From contig OZ220484.1 in NCBI GenBank assembly GCA_965116165.1, forward strand, positions 186,001 through 250,000: a DNA stretch of 64,000 bases. Reading direction: 5' to 3'. The position numbers were made by a program, and so were the translations under genes. The stretch comes from Azophilus sp965116165 (GTDB taxonomy: Bacteria > Pseudomonadota > Gammaproteobacteria > Pseudomonadales > Azotimanducaceae). Within the stretch, counting starts at the first letter, position 1. Each line of letters starts with the position of its first letter. Shown in pieces: positions 25,342 to 34,207 of this stretch. Under the pieces are notes generated by a model. That model had not been told where the DNA came from. It was given only the letters and a program-made list of their open reading frames with translations, and ran no database searches.

Positions 25342-26412
25342 CTAAACGCTCGGGCGCGCACCCGACCACGCGGAGCGAATGACCTCCCGTATACCATCCG
25401 CATGCAGCTCGCGCGGGTTCCAGTAGGGATTCGCCAAGGTGATTTCGACAGCCTTGTCGATCCCGCTCTCGGGCATGCCAAGCTCGCGCAGGGCGGTTTT
25501 CGCCCCGACGCGCTCGGCCAAATCAAAGAGCGCGCCCGCCGGTGTTTGGGTTTCCATCGCTTCCCGCAGTCGCGCCATCGCCGACGGTACTTCCGGTGCA
25601 TTGTGGGCGAGTGCATGGGGCAGCACCGCTGTATGGATCTCGGCGTGGGGGAGGTCAAAGGAGCCCCCCAACACATGGCAAAGTTTGTGGTGCAGCGCGA
25701 CCCCAGAGTTGCCGAGGCACAGGCCGCAAAGCCAGGCGCCATAGAGAGCTTGGCCGCGAGCCTCGCGGTCGGCCGGATCATCGGTGATTCTTGGCAGGCT
25801 GCCGCAAAGGGCGCGAATGCCCTCCTTGGCTTGCAGGGAGAGTATGGGATTGCCGTCTTTTGCGTACAGAGCTTCGACCGCATGGGCAACCGCATTGATG
25901 CCGCTGACACCGGACAATCCAACGGGTAGCCCAAGCGTGAGGTCAACATCGTAGATCACCGTTTCGGGAAGAATACTTGCCCCGCGAACAGTGGTCTTGA
26001 GCCCGTCTTCCGTCTGCCCGAGGATATCTGTCATCTCCGAGCCGGCATAGGTCGTTGGCAGTACCAATTGTGGTAGGTCGGTGCGGTAGGCGATGGCCTT
26101 GCCGAGTCCGGTGGTGGAGCCTCCACCAATGGAGACAAGGCCGTCAACCCCGCGCTCCGCGACATGCGTCATGGCCGTGTTGGTGACTTCCACAGGCGTA
26201 TGCATGGTGGCGTGGGGATAGGTTCCCGCGCTGCGTCGGCCGAGGTGGCGCCCAATCTCCGCCGCCATCTCGGCCTGCTCAGGCGTGCTCAGCACAAGCG
26301 CCCTGCGCATGCCCAGTCGATCCGCCTCTTCGCCGACATGCGACCTCGTGCCCACGCCGAAAATGACCCTGACCGGCGCACTCTGATAAACAAAGGGCTC
26401 AAGCACAGCCAT
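25342..26412 (-). CDS. maleylacetate reductase
   Basis: 356 residues from the ATG at 26412. Iron-ADH-fold enzyme reducing maleylacetate to 3-oxoadipate with NAD(P)H in chlorocatechol and hydroxyquinol pathways (ClcE/TfdF/PcpE type). Visible: FVYQSAPVRVIFGVGTRSHV at the N-terminus, GGGSTTGLGKAIA near 96, LPTTYAGSEMTDILGQTEDG near 117, GINAVAHAVEALYA near 170 and HHKLCHVLGGSFDLPHAE near 240. The neighbours (dienelactone hydrolase, intradiol dioxygenase) agree. Transcribed with the gene on either side; a 30-bp F repeat sits between it and the hydrolase. Confidence 0.92.
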   Translation of the reverse strand: MAVLEPFVYQSAPVRVIFGVGTRSHVGEEADRLGMRRALVLSTPEQAEMAAEIGRHLGRRSAGTYPHATMHTPVEVTNTAMTHVAERGVDGLVSIGGGSTTGLGKAIAYRTDLPQLVLPTTYAGSEMTDILGQTEDGLKTTVRGASILPETVIYDVDLTLGLPVGLSGVSGINAVAHAVEALYAKDGNPILSLQAKEGIRALCGSLPRITDDPADREARGQALYGAWLCGLCLGNSGVALHHKLCHVLGGSFDLPHAEIHTAVLPHALAHNAPEVPSAMARLREAMETQTPAGALFDLAERVGAKTALRELGMPESGIDKAVEITLANPYWNPRELHADGIREVIRSAWSGARPSV

Positions 26413-26423
26413 GCTGTTCCCTA

Positions 26424-26453
26424 GCGCTCCATCCAACTGACAATGCCGCACTA
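26424..26453. repeat. family F 30-bp repeat, copy 1
   Basis: GCTCCATCCAACTGACAATG and flanks match copies at 49416-49445 and 58560-58589. Bounded by CTAG (26421) and CTAA (26451); the latter supplies the stop codon of the dienelactone hydrolase gene on the minus strand. Confidence 0.65.
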
Positions 26454-27152
26454 AAGTCCGAGTGCCGATTCGCACATCGTTAGGGCGTCAACAGCGTTGG
26501 ACCTAAGTCTTGGATCCTCACCATCCAGATCTTTCAAGAAGCCGTGGCCCGATTCGTCATATGTCTTCAGGCGCAGGCTTGGGTTGGTTGCGGCAATCTC
26601 GCCAAGGCGCGTCACGTTCTCGACGCCCACCGACTGATCCCGACCCGGCATCAGGCAGGTGTGTGGCTTGGCTATCGAGCCCAGGTACTCGAATGGGACG
26701 GGAAGAGGGTCTTCATTTTGCATGCCTTGCGGGAAGCCGTAGAAGCCCACAAGGTTTTGGCGGACATTTCGGCGCGCAAGCTCGAACACATAGAATCCAC
26801 CGAGACAGAAGCCGAGGACTCCGTCAATTTCCTGGGTGTTGCAAAAGGCTTCAAATCGATCAACAAAGTCTTTGTCGCGGACCCTCGCTCGGCGAGCGAA
26901 TGCGGCTTCTCTCGTCGCCTCCGGCAGCCCGCCCAAGCCAGCAAAGGGATTCACAAGAAATACCCGGCTGCCCTTGGACGCGAGATGTGTGCACAGGCCT
27001 CGGTAAAACTGATTGAGACCGTATATGTCCGGAATTACCGCAATACGCCTTGGCGCGGAATCCGCACCGAAAACCAAGGCTTCAACTTCGGCGGAGATGT
27101 CGCCGGCAACTAACGGATCGGGAAATGAGGGGCTCGGTTCGCCATGACACAT
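26451..27152 (-). CDS. dienelactone hydrolase family protein
   Basis: 233 residues. Hydrolyses dienelactones to maleylacetate in the modified ortho pathway (ClcD/TfdE type). Alpha/beta hydrolase with the family's Cys nucleophile in GFCLGG (Cys116), Asp172 in PGRDQSV and His203 in SGHGFLKD, a complete Cys-Asp-His triad. Length agrees with ClcD (about 236). It lies between the intradiol dioxygenase and maleylacetate reductase, matching pathway order. MITE B copy 6 separates it from the dioxygenase gene. Confidence 0.9.
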   Translation of the reverse strand: MCHGEPSPSFPDPLVAGDISAEVEALVFGADSAPRRIAVIPDIYGLNQFYRGLCTHLASKGSRVFLVNPFAGLGGLPEATREAAFARRARVRDKDFVDRFEAFCNTQEIDGVLGFCLGGFYVFELARRNVRQNLVGFYGFPQGMQNEDPLPVPFEYLGSIAKPHTCLMPGRDQSVGVENVTRLGEIAATNPSLRLKTYDESGHGFLKDLDGEDPRLRSNAVDALTMCESALGL

Positions 27153-27171
27153 GATTCAGGATGCCCAAAGT

Positions 27172-27279
27172 TTGGAGAAGGTCTGAACAATTCGATAGAG
27201 CAGCATTTGAACTACTCGTAAGCCATTGATTTTATTGACTTGTATGCCGTGGCTACAGAACTAATCAGAGGTTCCCTAG
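27172..27279 (-). mobile_element. MITE family B, copy 6, at dioxygenase stop codon
   Basis: Reverse-oriented B. The right target copy is CTAG at 27276-27279, whose minus-strand TAG is the stop codon of the dioxygenase gene. The other end is decayed (TTGG then AGAAGGTCTGAACAA). Lies in a minus-strand operon between dioxygenase and hydrolase genes. Confidence 0.85.
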
Positions 27280-28040
27280 GCTGCTTTCGCCAGAACGAGA
27301 TCTATATCCATAATCCGAACACCATCTTCATATTTCTTGGGAATGATGTTCTGACCATCAATGCTCTTGCCGGAACAGCAGTCATCGCCGTTATACGCGC
27401 CACCCTCGAAATACGCTTGGGTGGTGAGATCCCGATGTCCCTCGGCGTGGGCCTTGAAGTGGATATGGGCTGGTCGCCAGGTATGACTGCCCATCGTTCT
27501 GAGTAGCGCGCCGGTCGGGCCTTGATTGGGAATTTCATAAGGCACCGGTGTTGTACTCTTGACCCGGTAGCGGCCGTGCGAGTCGGTCTTGATTTTGCCG
27601 CGGTAGTATTCCCTCGGAATATTGTCGTGGTAGCCGCTGTACTTCCCGTGGGGGGTAGACTGCCAAATGTCGATCACGGCACCCGCCAATGCCTCGCCCT
27701 CGGTGTTGGTAACCCGACCTTGAATGACCATGGGTTCGCCTTCGAACTCCTCCATGGTCTTGATTTCATCTTCCACGAAGGAACTGTCCGGCAGATAATA
27801 GGGGCCTTCTAGATCGGAGCCGGTGCCTTGATGCAGCTTGTTCCGATTGTTGACGACGGTGATGTTGAAATACACATCGCAAATGAGTGGCAACTCGCCC
27901 GCCTGGGCTGTTGCATTCAAGTAATTAACACCGGCACGATACTCTTCCATGGTGACGTTTTTATCGTCGAGCGTGCGTCGGATGCTTTCAATGATCGCCG
28001 ATGCGACCTCTTGAACTCTTGCATGAAACTCTTGCGACAT
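27276..28040 (-). CDS. intradiol (chloro)catechol 1,2-dioxygenase
   Basis: 254 residues from the ATG at 28040, which has GGGGAGAGG upstream. Opens (chloro)catechols to muconates using Fe(III). Iron ligands by position: Tyr134 (KYSGYHDN), Tyr168 (PVPYEIPN), His192 and His194 (WRPAHIHF). Length and local sequence (IPREYYRGKIKTDS, LLRTMGSHTWRPAHIHFKAH, YFEGGAYNGDDCCSG) are much closer to chlorocatechol dioxygenases (ClcA/TfdC, about 255-260 residues) than to the 310-residue catechol enzyme. The stop codon TAG is formed by the CTAG target of a MITE B. Confidence 0.9.
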   Translation of the reverse strand: MSQEFHARVQEVASAIIESIRRTLDDKNVTMEEYRAGVNYLNATAQAGELPLICDVYFNITVVNNRNKLHQGTGSDLEGPYYLPDSSFVEDEIKTMEEFEGEPMVIQGRVTNTEGEALAGAVIDIWQSTPHGKYSGYHDNIPREYYRGKIKTDSHGRYRVKSTTPVPYEIPNQGPTGALLRTMGSHTWRPAHIHFKAHAEGHRDLTTQAYFEGGAYNGDDCCSGKSIDGQNIIPKKYEDGVRIMDIDLVLAKAA

Positions 28041-28345
28041 GGCGCCTCTCCCCAATCGGCTGGATCCCGAGCAAATAGCTCATGAACGTTAGGCATTGCC
28101 CGAACGTGTGTCCAATACTTTTTCGTCATCCGCACCATAGCAATCGCGAATAGTTACCGGAGGCGGGAATTGGTCTACTACGCACACCGCAACTGCGGTG
28201 ACGACAGAGGTGGCCCCCATTCTTTGAACAACTCGGCAGCAAAATTAAGGTGCAGTCCATCTGTTGTTGAGGGGTGCTGCCGTTGGGTCTCGTCCGAAGG
28301 ATTTCGGACAGAGAACCACCGCGCCTCTGCCCCTGGCCACCAATT
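28041..28345. other. intergenic with partial G-element end
   Basis: 305 bp upstream of the dioxygenase gene, likely holding the promoter of the 24-28 kb operon. Bases 28108-28130 (GTCCAATACTTTTTCGTC) match the inverted-repeat end of element G at 36455. No gene seen. Confidence 0.55.
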
Positions 28346-29407
28346 TTAGGCGGTTCGAACCTTGGTGGCGGCATGTCTAGTGCTGTCGCGCTCACGAGCC
28401 ATGCTGAGCGCCAGATCCTCGATCATGTCTTCCTGGCCACCGACCGTATGACGCCGGCCCAGTTCGACAAGGATATCGCGAGCGGAAAGGTTGTAATTCC
28501 TCGCACTGCGCTTGGCGAACAGCAAGAAGCTGGAGTACACGCCGGCAAAGCCCAGGGTCAGGGAATCCCGATCAACCCGAATCATGTGCTCCATCAGCGG
28601 CACGATCAGATCTTCGGCAACATCCATCGCCTTGAACAAGTCGACCCCCGTTTCAATACCCATGCGCTCGCACACGGCGATAAAGACCTCCAACGGCGTA
28701 TTGCCCGCCCCCGCCCCGAGACCCGCCAGAGAACCATCGATCCGGGTGGCGCCGGCCTCGACGGCCGCCAACGAATTGGCGATGCCCATCGCTAGGTTGT
28801 GATGACCGTGGAATCCAATTTCTGTTTCCGGGTCGAGTTCGGACCGGGCCATCCCGATGCGGTCCGCCACATCGCTCGGCAGCATGTATCCGGCGGAGTC
28901 GGTGACATAGACGCAGTTGGCACCATAAGCTTCCATGAGCTTGAGTTGTTCGACAAGTTTCTCCGGGACCGCCATGTGGGCCATCATCAGGAAGCCTACT
29001 GTGTCGAGCCCGTCCACCTTCGACGCCATTTTGATGTGCTGCTCCGCAACATCCGCCTCGGTGCAATGCGTCGCCACCCGAATCGTCGATATTCCACAAT
29101 CAACGGCCATCTTCAAGTGATCCACGGTACCGATGCCCGGTAACAACAGCGCCGAGATTCTCGCGTTTTTCATTTCTTTGCACACGGCACCCAGGTATTC
29201 TTCATCGGAATTCGCTGGAAAGCCGTAGTTTACGGATGCGCCGCCCAGCCCGTCCCCATGTGTCACCTCGATAAGGGGAATGCCGGCATCGTCCATTGCC
29301 TTGGCGCACTCAACCATTTCGTGAACGGTAATTTGGTGACGTTTAGCGTGCATGCCGTCGCGTAGGCACATGTCATGCACGACTATTTTTCTTCCTTTCA
29401 AGTCCAT
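28346..29407 (-). CDS. 4-hydroxy-2-oxovalerate aldolase (DmpG-like)
   Basis: 353 residues from the ATG at 29407. TIM-barrel aldolase that splits 4-hydroxy-2-oxovalerate into pyruvate and acetaldehyde. HMGL-like motifs: DMCLRDGMHAKRHQ near 12-25 (Arg and metal-binding Asp), EVTHGDGLGG near 47, IRVATHCTEAD near 106 and GFHGHHNLAMG near 198 with the metal-binding histidines. The gene follows the acylating acetaldehyde dehydrogenase by 28 bp, the standard channelled pair (DmpFG/BphIJ). No hydratase or catechol 2,3-dioxygenase of a full meta pathway is in view. Confidence 0.95.
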   Translation of the reverse strand: MDLKGRKIVVHDMCLRDGMHAKRHQITVHEMVECAKAMDDAGIPLIEVTHGDGLGGASVNYGFPANSDEEYLGAVCKEMKNARISALLLPGIGTVDHLKMAVDCGISTIRVATHCTEADVAEQHIKMASKVDGLDTVGFLMMAHMAVPEKLVEQLKLMEAYGANCVYVTDSAGYMLPSDVADRIGMARSELDPETEIGFHGHHNLAMGIANSLAAVEAGATRIDGSLAGLGAGAGNTPLEVFIAVCERMGIETGVDLFKAMDVAEDLIVPLMEHMIRVDRDSLTLGFAGVYSSFLLFAKRSARNYNLSARDILVELGRRHTVGGQEDMIEDLALSMARERDSTRHAATKVRTA

Positions 29408-29435
29408 CGGATCCCTACCTATCGGTGCCGCGCGC

Positions 29436-30359
29436 TCAGGCCGCCCTGGGCACGAACGTACCCGCAAGGATTTCCTCGGCGTAGAGTTCCGCCGTGCGCA
29501 GGCCCGCCGCGGTCATTATGTCGAGGTTGCCAGCGTAGGTCGGCAAGAAGTCGCCGAGTCCCTCGACCTCCATATAGATCGAAACACGATTGTCCTCGAA
29601 CACCGGGCCGTTCTTGAGCCTGTACCCGGGGACATACTTTCGCACTTCCTCGATCATGTCTTGTATCGACCGCGTAATAGCGCCCTCATCCGGGGGCTGC
29701 GCGGTCAGGCAGTGGATCGTGTCTCGCATGATCAATGGCGGTTCCGCCGGGTTGATGATGATGATCGCCTTTCCCGACTGCGCACCGCCGACAACCTCAA
29801 TACCCTTGGCCGTCGTGCGCGTGAATTCGTCGATGTTCTTGCGTGTCCCCGGTCCCGCCGATTTACTACTGACCGTAGCCACGATTTCACCGTATGACAC
29901 CTCCTGAATACGGCTTACGGCGGCCACCAGCGGAATCGTCGCCTGACCACCGCAAGTTACCATATTGACGTTCATTCTCCTCTCGGAGACGGCATCGGCC
30001 AAGTTTACCGGCGGAACACAGAACGGCCCAATCGCCGCCGGTGTGAGATCAATCATTACCGCGGCCCGCTCGATGACCTTGCGACTGTTCTCGACATGCA
30101 CGGACGCGCTGGTCGCATCGAAACATATCTGTACGCCGTCGTCCCGCATGGTTGGAAGCATGCCGTCAACACCGTCGGCGGTCGTTTTTAGCCCCATCTT
30201 TTTGGCGCGGGACAATCCGGGCGACTCCGCAACAACGCCGACCATCCACACCGGTTCGATCAGGTCACTGCGAATGGCCTTCATCAATAGATCGGTCCCG
30301 ATATTCCCCGGCCCAATAATCGCTGCTTTGATTCTCTCGCTCACGGCCACCTCATGCAT
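29436..30359 (-). CDS. acetaldehyde dehydrogenase, acylating (DmpF-like)
   Basis: 307 residues. Oxidises acetaldehyde to acetyl-CoA with NAD and CoA, receiving its substrate through a tunnel from the aldolase. Rossmann motif AAIIGPGNIGTDLL at 12-25; catalytic Cys136 in MVTCGGQATIP; later SSKSAGPGTRKNIDEFTRTT near 163. First gene of the two-gene unit; the promoter should lie in 30360-30649. Confidence 0.95.
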   Translation of the reverse strand: MHEVAVSERIKAAIIGPGNIGTDLLMKAIRSDLIEPVWMVGVVAESPGLSRAKKMGLKTTADGVDGMLPTMRDDGVQICFDATSASVHVENSRKVIERAAVMIDLTPAAIGPFCVPPVNLADAVSERRMNVNMVTCGGQATIPLVAAVSRIQEVSYGEIVATVSSKSAGPGTRKNIDEFTRTTAKGIEVVGGAQSGKAIIIINPAEPPLIMRDTIHCLTAQPPDEGAITRSIQDMIEEVRKYVPGYRLKNGPVFEDNRVSIYMEVEGLGDFLPTYAGNLDIMTAAGLRTAELYAEEILAGTFVPRAA

Positions 30360-30649
30360 TCATGATTGTATTCTCGCGGATTCAAACGAAACCGCAAGCG
30401 GGAGACTCGCACCCTGACATGGGGCGGCATTGCCGGTCGCCTGTGACTCAGATTGCCGCGTTGGGAGGCGAGAGGCCGATTGATCTGTGCGACACATTTG
30501 CAGGGGCGCCCCTGGCGAGGGGGGAACCGCGCAAGGTCGAGCATGGGAAATTGGAAATTACCCGCCCCCGCCGCAACGCCGGTCAGGGCGTCACGGAGGG
30601 GGCGTGGATCGGCTTCTTGGTCGTAGTTAGGCCGTTTGGCGCGGCGAAC
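30360..30649. other. intergenic upstream of aldehyde dehydrogenase gene
   Basis: 290 bp, GC-rich, no supported gene and no repeat recognised. Presumed promoter region for the minus-strand dmpF-dmpG pair. Confidence 0.5.
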
Positions 30650-31093
30650 TCAGCCGGCAACGGCGATTTTGAGCGGCTGGGCCTCCGCTCCCTTGGGGAG
30701 CACAACCTCCAAAACGCCGTTTTCGTACTGCGCGGAAATATCATTCCGGTTGATCGATTGCGGTAGGGTCAAACGCCTGTGGAAGCTCCCGCCGATGCGC
30801 TCGCTGCGCAACACCCTGCCGTCGCCGTTGGTTCCCGTTTCCTGGCGCTTGCCGCGAATCGTCAGAACATTGCGGTCCACTGTAATATCAACATCGTCGC
30901 GCCGCACACCGGGCAAATCCGCGCGAATGACATAGGCGTTGTCGACCTCGCGAATATCCAAGGCCGGGGTCCAATCGCACGCGTCCGCGGCCAAATCGTC
31001 GTTGACCGCACGCGGACGGTTATCGAACAGCCGACCCATATCGCGCTGCCAGTGCGCAAGGGCGTTGAAGGGATCATAACGAGTAATAGTCAT
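30650..31093 (-). CDS. Hsp20/alpha-crystallin small heat shock protein
   Basis: 147 residues from the ATG at 31093, which has a consensus AGGAGG eight bases upstream. ATP-independent holdase. The alpha-crystallin domain spans about 43-130, with DIREVDNAYVIRADLPGVRR and the closing motif PQSINRNDISAQYENGVLEV, then LPKGAEAQPLKIAV. N-terminus MTITRYDPFNALAHWQRDMG is typical of the class. Runs alone toward the dmpFG unit. A MITE B lies about 100 bp upstream. Confidence 0.95.
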   Translation of the reverse strand: MTITRYDPFNALAHWQRDMGRLFDNRPRAVNDDLAADACDWTPALDIREVDNAYVIRADLPGVRRDDVDITVDRNVLTIRGKRQETGTNGDGRVLRSERIGGSFHRRLTLPQSINRNDISAQYENGVLEVVLPKGAEAQPLKIAVAG

Positions 31094-31190
31094 GTCGTCG
31101 TTCCTCCTGTCTCGGTTACTGTTGCGCCGGATTGCTCCGGCCGTTGACCGAAAGATGGGGGCGGCTTGCGGGATTTCAAGAAGGGGTCGC

Positions 31191-31297
31191 TTGGGGAAGG
31201 CCTGAACAATTCGATAGAGCAGCATCCAACTACTCGTAAACTATCGATTTTATTAACTCGGATGCCGCGACTACAGGATTAATCAGAGGTTCCTTAG
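31191..31297 (-). mobile_element. MITE family B, copy 7
   Basis: Reverse-oriented, 107 bp with targets TTGG (31191-31194) and TTAG (31294-31297). Ends GGAAGGCCTGAACAA and TTAATCAGAGGTTCC. Confidence 0.88.
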
Positions 31298-31365
31298 AGG
31301 AAGTATCTGAAGGATGCGTTCGTTTCGATTCCCATTCGGTGCCCGTGATTTCCTATCTAAGGCAA

Positions 31366-31465
31366 GGGACTTATATACATGGGTTGACATACCACTATAT
31401 GTTGGGGATTTAGCGCCCGAAAACTAACACATGTCGGCTTCTATCAACCCATCGATATAATTCCC
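31366..31465 (+). mobile_element. MITE family A, copy 2 (left boundary of inversion)
   Basis: 100 bp. Ends GGGACTTATATACATGGG and (reverse complement) GGGAATTATATCGATGGG. The right flank AATCTATT (31466-31473) is one half of a target duplication whose other half, inverted, lies at 33844-33851 beside copy 3. The left flank (CTAAGGCAA) has no match nearby in direct orientation. Confidence 0.9.
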
Positions 31466-32051
31466 AATCTATTCCGTTATACCCGCAATCGTCCGCAGGT
31501 ACTGCACTGACAACCCCTGGGCCAGTGTTTCGCTGCAACCCATCAGCAAGCGCGACCAACCGGATGCCCTGCGGGATAGGCGAATACATGTTGGCTTCGG
31601 AAGATACTATCCAAACGCCTCTGGAATCGAGATTGAAACGGTCGTTCAAGAGAGCATCGTTCTAGCGACAAGCAATAGTCACTTCGCGGCGGGAGACATG
31701 GAAATCACCCCTAAACAACTAAGGGGCGAGCCAATGATCGTGTTCCCACGAGCGGGGCGACCGAGCTTCGCCGATGAGGTCATTCGACTCCTGCGAGAAC
31801 AGGATGTTGAGCCGGAGGTTGTGTACGAGGCGGCCGATTTGTCGTCGGCGATGGCGATGACCGCCGCCGGACAGGGGGTTTGCCCAATCCCCGAATCTGT
31901 CACCAAGCTTGCTTGGCCGAACCTGTGCTATCCGCAAATACGCGATGTATCCGCAAAGTCACCAGTAAGTTGCATCTACCTCGGCAACGATGACTCTCCG
32001 TTGCTCAAGTCTTTCATTCGTTCAGTCAGAACAGAATACGCCTCTTCGTGA
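31466..32051 (+). pseudogene. LysR-type regulator, detached C-terminal effector domain
   Basis: The frame is open with no start codon from the A-element edge and encodes about 195 residues of an LTTR substrate-binding domain: IYSVIPAIVRRYCTDNPWAS, SLQPISKRDQPDALRDRRIH, GFGRYYPNASGIEIETVVQE, then VYEAADLSSAMAMTAAGQGV. It resembles CatM/CatR/ClcR-type regulators. The N-terminal half lies on the opposite strand at 33852-34152, and the split falls at SPIY. Together they give about 295 residues, a normal LysR length. An internal ATG at 31698 is unlikely to be used. Confidence 0.9.
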
Positions 32052-32134
32052 CCCCGGCAGAATCCCGTCGGGTACTGCCCCTGCGCCATGCCCTAAACGT
32101 ATGAAATGAGCGGGACGAATTAATCAAAGTTGCC

Positions 32135-32241
32135 TTAGGGAAACTCTGATTAATCCTATGGTCTCGATATCCGAATTAATAAAATCAATAGCTTACGAGT
32201 GGCCTGATGCTGTTTTATCGATTTGTTCAGACCTTCCTTAG
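32135..32241 (+). mobile_element. MITE family B, copy 8
   Basis: Forward, flanked by perfect TTAG duplications (32135-32138, 32238-32241); ends GGAAACTCTGATTAA and TTGTTCAGACCTTCC. Directly left of it, 32116-32134 looks like the end of another B copy. Its right TTAG shares a base with A copy 3. Confidence 0.88.
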
Positions 32242-32312
32242 GGAATTATATCGATGGGTTGATAGAAGCCGACATGTGTTAGTTTTCGGGCGCTAAATCC
32301 CCAACATATAGT

Positions 32313-33809
32313 GAGGTGGTCCTGGTTCGTTGGACAGTCCGAGGGCGAGAATAAGGTGTACTCCGAGTGGTTCTGAGCCCTCGGTGAATAGAACGTGCCG
32401 ACCCGGCGGGACGATGTCAACGGCATCGTCGACGCGGCTGCGGCCGTCGTTGTGAAGAGCCGGTCGGTGACGACCGGAAGTACCCTTCCGGTCGTCGCTA
32501 ACCAATGCGCCGCGGCACTCGCCGTGTCACCCGAAGGGGCGCAACGCAGTGGAGCAGCCGCGTAGCGGCTTGACGCGGCGAGGGCCGTGGCGTTCCCGGC
32601 ACGCATGTTCCCCGGCTGGTTCACGCGGCCTCTCCCAAGGTGCCCCGGTAGACATCGCCGGGCGTCCGGCCGCCCAGCGACGAATGCGGACGCAGTTCGC
32701 CATAGAAGCTGAACCAAGAACCGATGACGCGCTCGGCGTCGCGGCCATCCGCCAGCTCGTGCAGGTACACGGCCTCGTACTTCAGCGAGCGCCACAACCG
32801 CTCGATGAAGATGTTGTCGAGGTAGCGACCGCGGCCGTCCATGGAACAGAGCGCGCCAGCGGCGCGCACCCTGTCGGTGAACGCGGTGCTGGTGAACTGC
32901 GCGCCCTGGTCCGTGTTGAAGATCTGCGGGGTGCCGTAGCGCAGCGCCGCATCCAGCGCCTCGACACAGAAGGCACTGTCCATGGTGTTCGACAGCCGCC
33001 ACGACAGGACGTGGCGGCTGGCCCAGTCCATCACGGCCACCAGGTAGAAAAAGCCCCGCGCAACAGGAACGTAGGTGATGTCGGCGCACCACACCTGGTC
33101 CGGGCGGTCGATCACCAGATCGCGCAGCAGGTATGGGTACACGCGGTGCTCCGGGTTGGCCACGCTGGTGCGCGGCTTCCGGTAAACCGCCTCCATGCCC
33201 ATCAGCCGCATCAGCCGGCGCACCCGGTGCCGTCCGGCGACTACGCCTTCGCGGCGCAGGTGCCGCGCCATCTGCCGGCTGCCGTAGAACGGGTGCTCCA
33301 GATGCAGTTCGTCCAGGCGGCGCATCAGCGCCAGGTTGTCCGCGCTCTCGCCCAGCGGCTCGTAGTACTGCGACGAACGGCTCACGCCCAGCAGCGCGCA
33401 CTGCCGGGACAGCGACAGCCCGCAGCCGCGGTCGACCAGCGCGGCACGCTCCGCACGGCTCAGCGCTCCAACCCGCGCAGAAAAAAATCCCGTTCCACCG
33501 TCAGCTCGCCGATCTTCGCGTGCAGGTTGCGGATCGTCGCCTCGTGCTCCCCGTCGCGCCTCGATCCCGGTTGCGAGAACACCTCCTCGAGGCCCTCCAC
33601 GGCCTGACGCTTCCAGGCGCTCACCTGGTTCGGGTGCACCTCGTAGCGCGCCGCGATCGCCTGCACCGTGTCCCGCTCCCGCAGCGCCTCCAGCGCCACG
33701 CGCTTCTTGAACTCCGCCGTGAAACGGCGCCTCTTCCTGGTCATTCCAGTGTCTCCTCTCGACACCGGAGTACACCTTAGCGACCTGTCCAAAAAAGTGG
33801 GACCACCTC
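32313..33809 (-). mobile_element. complete IS3-family insertion sequence (1497 bp)
   Basis: Terminal inverted repeats start GAGGTGGTCC at 32313 and end GGACCACCTC at 33809 (about 19 of 24 positions match). Target duplication ATAGT at 32308-32312 and 33810-33814 is perfect, so the insertion is recent. Carries orfA and orfB in the -1 frameshift arrangement of the family. The host site is a MITE A, so this element is younger than the MITE. Confidence 0.95.
32621..33744 (-). CDS. IS3-family transposase (orfA and orfB, joined by -1 frameshift)
   Basis: orfA (33460-33744) encodes 94 residues: an HTH (RRRFTAEFKKRVALEALRER) and a leucine-rich coiled coil ending ERDFFLRGLER. orfB continues in the -1 frame to 32621. 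The change is expected at the run of seven T followed by C on the coding strand (33480-33487), a standard IS3 slippery site. The integrase domain shows the DDE residues in WCADITYV, FNTDQGAQFTS and FIERLWRSLKYE. Both frames are intact, so the fused product of about 373 residues should be active. Confidence 0.93.
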
Positions 33810-33843
33810 ATAGTGGTATGTCAACCCATGTATATAAGTCCCA

Positions 33844-34152
33844 ATAGATTGGGGAACCAAAGTAGCCGATCTCCAACTTGCCAATTTGCCCCTGTCCCGC
33901 CGCTTGGCTGCGCTCCGCCGCCAGGCGCGTATGGGTTAGTATCTGCCTTGCCTCCTCCAGAAAGGCCGCGCCGGCCGCTGTCAGCTCGACCCCCTTCTGA
34001 TTTCGCTCAAACAACCGCACACCAAGTTCCTCCTCAAGCCGGCGCACCTGTCGTGAGATTGGCGGTTGAGACACAAACAGTCGTCGAGAGGCTTCGCTGA
34101 AGCTGTTTTCTTCAGCAACGGCAATGAAGTATCGAATCTGCCGTAGCTCCAA
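33844..34152 (-). pseudogene. LysR-type regulator, N-terminal DNA-binding half
   Basis: About 100 residues: the winged HTH MELRQIRYFIAVAEENSFSE, then ASRRLFVSQPPISRQVRRLE, through KLEIGYFGSPIY, where the A element begins. The frame then runs into element sequence (WDLYTWVDIPL). The start lies 55 bp from a divergent cycloisomerase fragment, the classical LysR-catB arrangement. The ligand-binding half is inverted and lies 2 kb away, so no functional regulator can be made. Confidence 0.92.
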
Positions 34153-34207
34153 TGTCGTCTCTTCTCCTGGGGCTATAAAACCGAGCGCTGTCGTCGGACT
34201 ATATCAA

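Larger units (their letters stand above)
32241..33842 (-). mobile_element. MITE family A, copy 3, split by an IS3 element
   Basis: The two pieces 32241-32312 and 33815-33843 join into one reverse-oriented A element of about 100 bp. Its left end abuts B copy 8, and its right end abuts the LysR N-terminal half with the target half AATAGATT at 33844-33851. The IS interrupts it with a 5-bp duplication ATAGT. Confidence 0.9.

Noticed and set aside
32549..33607. 352-codon plus-strand frame across the IS3 element
   Set aside because: Exact antisense of the transposase genes; Arg/Pro/Ala-rich composition typical of a shadow in GC-rich DNA.
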